A DNA stretch of 5,362 nt from Planctomycetaceae bacterium (GTDB taxonomy: Bacteria; Planctomycetota; Planctomycetia; Pirellulales; Pirellulaceae): contig JAKEHX010000389.1 in the NCBI GenBank assembly GCA_022614795.1, positions 1 to 5,362 on the forward strand, in the 5' to 3' direction. The notes under the pieces were generated by a model that was given only the letters and a program-made list of their open reading frames with translations, ran no database searches and was not told the DNA's origin. A program made the translations under genes and the position numbers. Each line of letters opens with the position of its first letter. Positions within the stretch are counted from its first letter, which is position 1. This document shows, in pieces, positions 4,136 to 5,362 of the stretch.

Positions 4136-5362
4136 ATGACCAGGACCTTGTCGCTGTCCGTTGCCATCGCCTTCCTCGCCGGCCTGGCTCAACTCCAGGC
4201 GGGCGATCCGCCCTCCGCACCACCTCCGGATGCCAAAACGCCGCGATCTGCGCCGGAGGCCGACGCCGCGCTGAAGGCCGCTGCCGACCGCTTTCGCTCC
4301 GTTCGCATCGTCAGGGACCTGGCGGCGTTTAACATCTTGAGTCTGAGTTCGCAGCAGGACGGCGCGTGGATGGTAGCGGGCCTTTATGATGGCGGGTCGA
4401 GTTTGCATAGCCAAGGATATTACATCGAGGCCGAGACGGGCAAAGTGATTGATCGTGGAATCAGACCCGCAACCGTGCTTCAGGTCTGGGGCAAATGGAA
4501 ACGGATGGAGCTACTCAGCGGCGAAGCACCTCCTGAAGGGCGCTATCAGTGGACAGAGCCCGATCACGGCGGTTTCGGTTTGGACAGGAGCAAAAGCATG
4601 TATGACTTCGGCTCCGTGTTTACAGGTCCCGATGGAACGGTGATCTGTCGATTCTTCGACAAGAAGGGGGGCGCCGAACAGTTCTCGCCGGTGACGACGA
4701 TCCCGGACGACTGGAAAACCTTTGTGAAGCCCGCCTACGAGTATCACGTCCAGCATTGGGCGGATTTTGCGGATAGCGATCCCAGCGGACTCAGGAAACT
4801 GGCGTCCGGCGAGAATCCTTTCGTCGCCCTGACGGCGATTCGCCACCTCCTCAGCAGAACGACCACGGCTGAAGAGACCGACCAGTTGCTCGATCTCGCG
4901 CGTTCGCTGCCGAAATATCGTCAGGCGGTGCTCACTCATTGGCTGTTGAAGCGAAACACCGACAATGCACGCGATATTATCAAGCGATACCCGGACAATT
5001 CAGACGCCCTTGAGAGGTTAAAGAGGTTAAAGAAAAACGACGAGCATACACTCGATCTTGTTCTAAAAGCTGTCAGCCGCGCAACGAGCGCCGCCGAGCT
5101 GACCGGAATGGCGCTGGGCATCGAATCCTGGACGGCATCGCTGGGACGAATGGGCGGAGCCTCGGAACCAGCGAAGAACTTGATTGACAAGGTCCTGGAG
5201 AGGTGGCGGAGTTTTGATCGTTCAACTGTGGCGGATGAGCCCTGGAAGTCCTGGGAGAAGCTTTTGATCGCACCGGGCATTCCGGAAGGCAAAGCGGAGG
5301 ACCGCCCGATGCCCGGCAAACCGGACGAGGCCCACCAGCCGGGGCAAAATCCGGAGCTAAAG
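4136..5362 (+). CDS. Secreted protein of unknown function, 3' end outside window
   Basis: An open frame of 409 codons with no stop before the right edge. Residues 1-22 form a Sec signal peptide (MTRTLSLSVAIAFLAGLAQL, then QA before GDPPS), so the product is probably exported. A Pro/Ala-rich linker (about 23-45) follows, then a mixed region (about 46-210) with Gly/aromatic turns such as VAGLYDGGSS, GYYIEAETGKVID and GSVFTGPDGTVICRFFD, which suggest beta structure. From about 215 onward it is mainly helical (PFVALTAIRHLLSR, DQLLDLARSLPKYRQAVL), with a loose HEAT-like look, then (RLK)2K at 294-300 from a 9-bp duplication. The visible end is again Pro/Gly-rich. I do not recognise a family. Codon use is less GC-ending than in the ATPase, with TTA, CTA and AAA present, which may mean later acquisition or weak expression. 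An alternative in-frame ATG lies at 4130. Confidence 0.8.
   Translation, partial: MTRTLSLSVAIAFLAGLAQLQAGDPPSAPPPDAKTPRSAPEADAALKAAADRFRSVRIVRDLAAFNILSLSSQQDGAWMVAGLYDGGSSLHSQGYYIEAETGKVIDRGIRPATVLQVWGKWKRMELLSGEAPPEGRYQWTEPDHGGFGLDRSKSMYDFGSVFTGPDGTVICRFFDKKGGAEQFSPVTTIPDDWKTFVKPAYEYHVQHWADFADSDPSGLRKLASGENPFVALTAIRHLLSRTTTAEETDQLLDLARSLPKYRQAVLTHWLLKRNTDNARDIIKRYPDNSDALERLKRLKKNDEHTLDLVLKAVSRATSAAELTGMALGIESWTASLGRMGGASEPAKNLIDKVLERWRSFDRSTVADEPWKSWEKLLIAPGIPEGKAEDRPMPGKPDEAHQPGQNPELK
5014..5031 (+). repeat. In-frame 9-bp tandem duplication
   Basis: GAGGTTAAA occurs twice in tandem inside the secreted-protein gene and encodes a repeated Arg-Leu-Lys. The unit keeps the frame, so it alters length without disrupting the protein. 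It uses the TTA leucine codon, which is rare elsewhere in the window. Confidence 0.7.

Noticed and set aside
3877..4223. Minus-strand open frames across the gap before 4136
   Set aside because: Arg/Pro/Gly-rich products without domains; the third-position signal supports the plus strand instead.
4511..5319. Two minus-strand open frames (4511-4939 and 4936-5319)
   Set aside because: They lie antisense to the open secreted-protein frame, which has a signal peptide and a suitable ribosome-binding site; neither minus frame shows a domain.

Overview
The window looks like chromosomal DNA of a planctomycete, probably a Pirellulales-like lineage. This rests on high GC with GC-rich third codon positions, several genes without an obvious Shine-Dalgarno site, a small membrane protein opening with an Asn-Pro-Tyr motif and ending in a Cys-rich 'LPFAIW' segment, an exported CNKCP-type thioredoxin-fold protein, and short heptamer repeats between genes. 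The lineage is an inference; no marker gene is complete enough to prove it. No phage, transposase, CRISPR array, tRNA or rRNA was seen.

Left part (1-1404, minus strand). Three genes read leftwards: an exported thioredoxin/AhpC-TSA-fold protein (817-1404), then a strong intrinsic terminator, then a TlpA-like thioredoxin lipoprotein (138-689), then the first 23 codons of what looks like serine hydroxymethyltransferase (1-69). The two thioredoxin-fold proteins are both predicted to act outside the cytoplasm, one soluble and one lipid-anchored. The terminator and a palindromic leader suggest they are separate transcription units rather than one operon. A four-unit degenerate heptamer array fills the gap between the lipoprotein and glyA.

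Middle (1405-3747, plus strand). A divergent intergenic region of about 280 bp leads into a small multi-pass membrane protein with a GTG start (1688-2152). After a 260-bp gap holding a second heptamer array (2318-2345) and a GAGGAC hexamer tract (2359-2382), a 444-residue AAA+ ATPase follows (2413-3747). It has an N-terminal winged-helix-like part and all the main P-loop ATPase motifs. It belongs to a conserved family whose biological role I cannot name.

Right part (3748-5362). Directly after the ATPase lies a complex inverted-repeat element (3749-3838) with mutually exclusive pairings and a 12-bp direct repeat. It is followed by about 200 bp that keep a strong coding-like third-position GC bias, but with a break of frame and no start, so this is read as a possible gene remnant with a GWHPGR motif. 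The last gene (from 4136) is an exported protein of unknown function, with a Pro-rich linker and a helical C-terminal half, and it is still open at the right edge. It has no stop codon in the window, and its codon use (TTA, AAA, CTA) differs from that of the ATPase.

No clear multi-gene system can be demonstrated. The items most worth following are the ATPase family, the repeat family shared by two distant intergenic gaps, the inverted-repeat element with the decayed gene, and the uncharacterised secreted protein.
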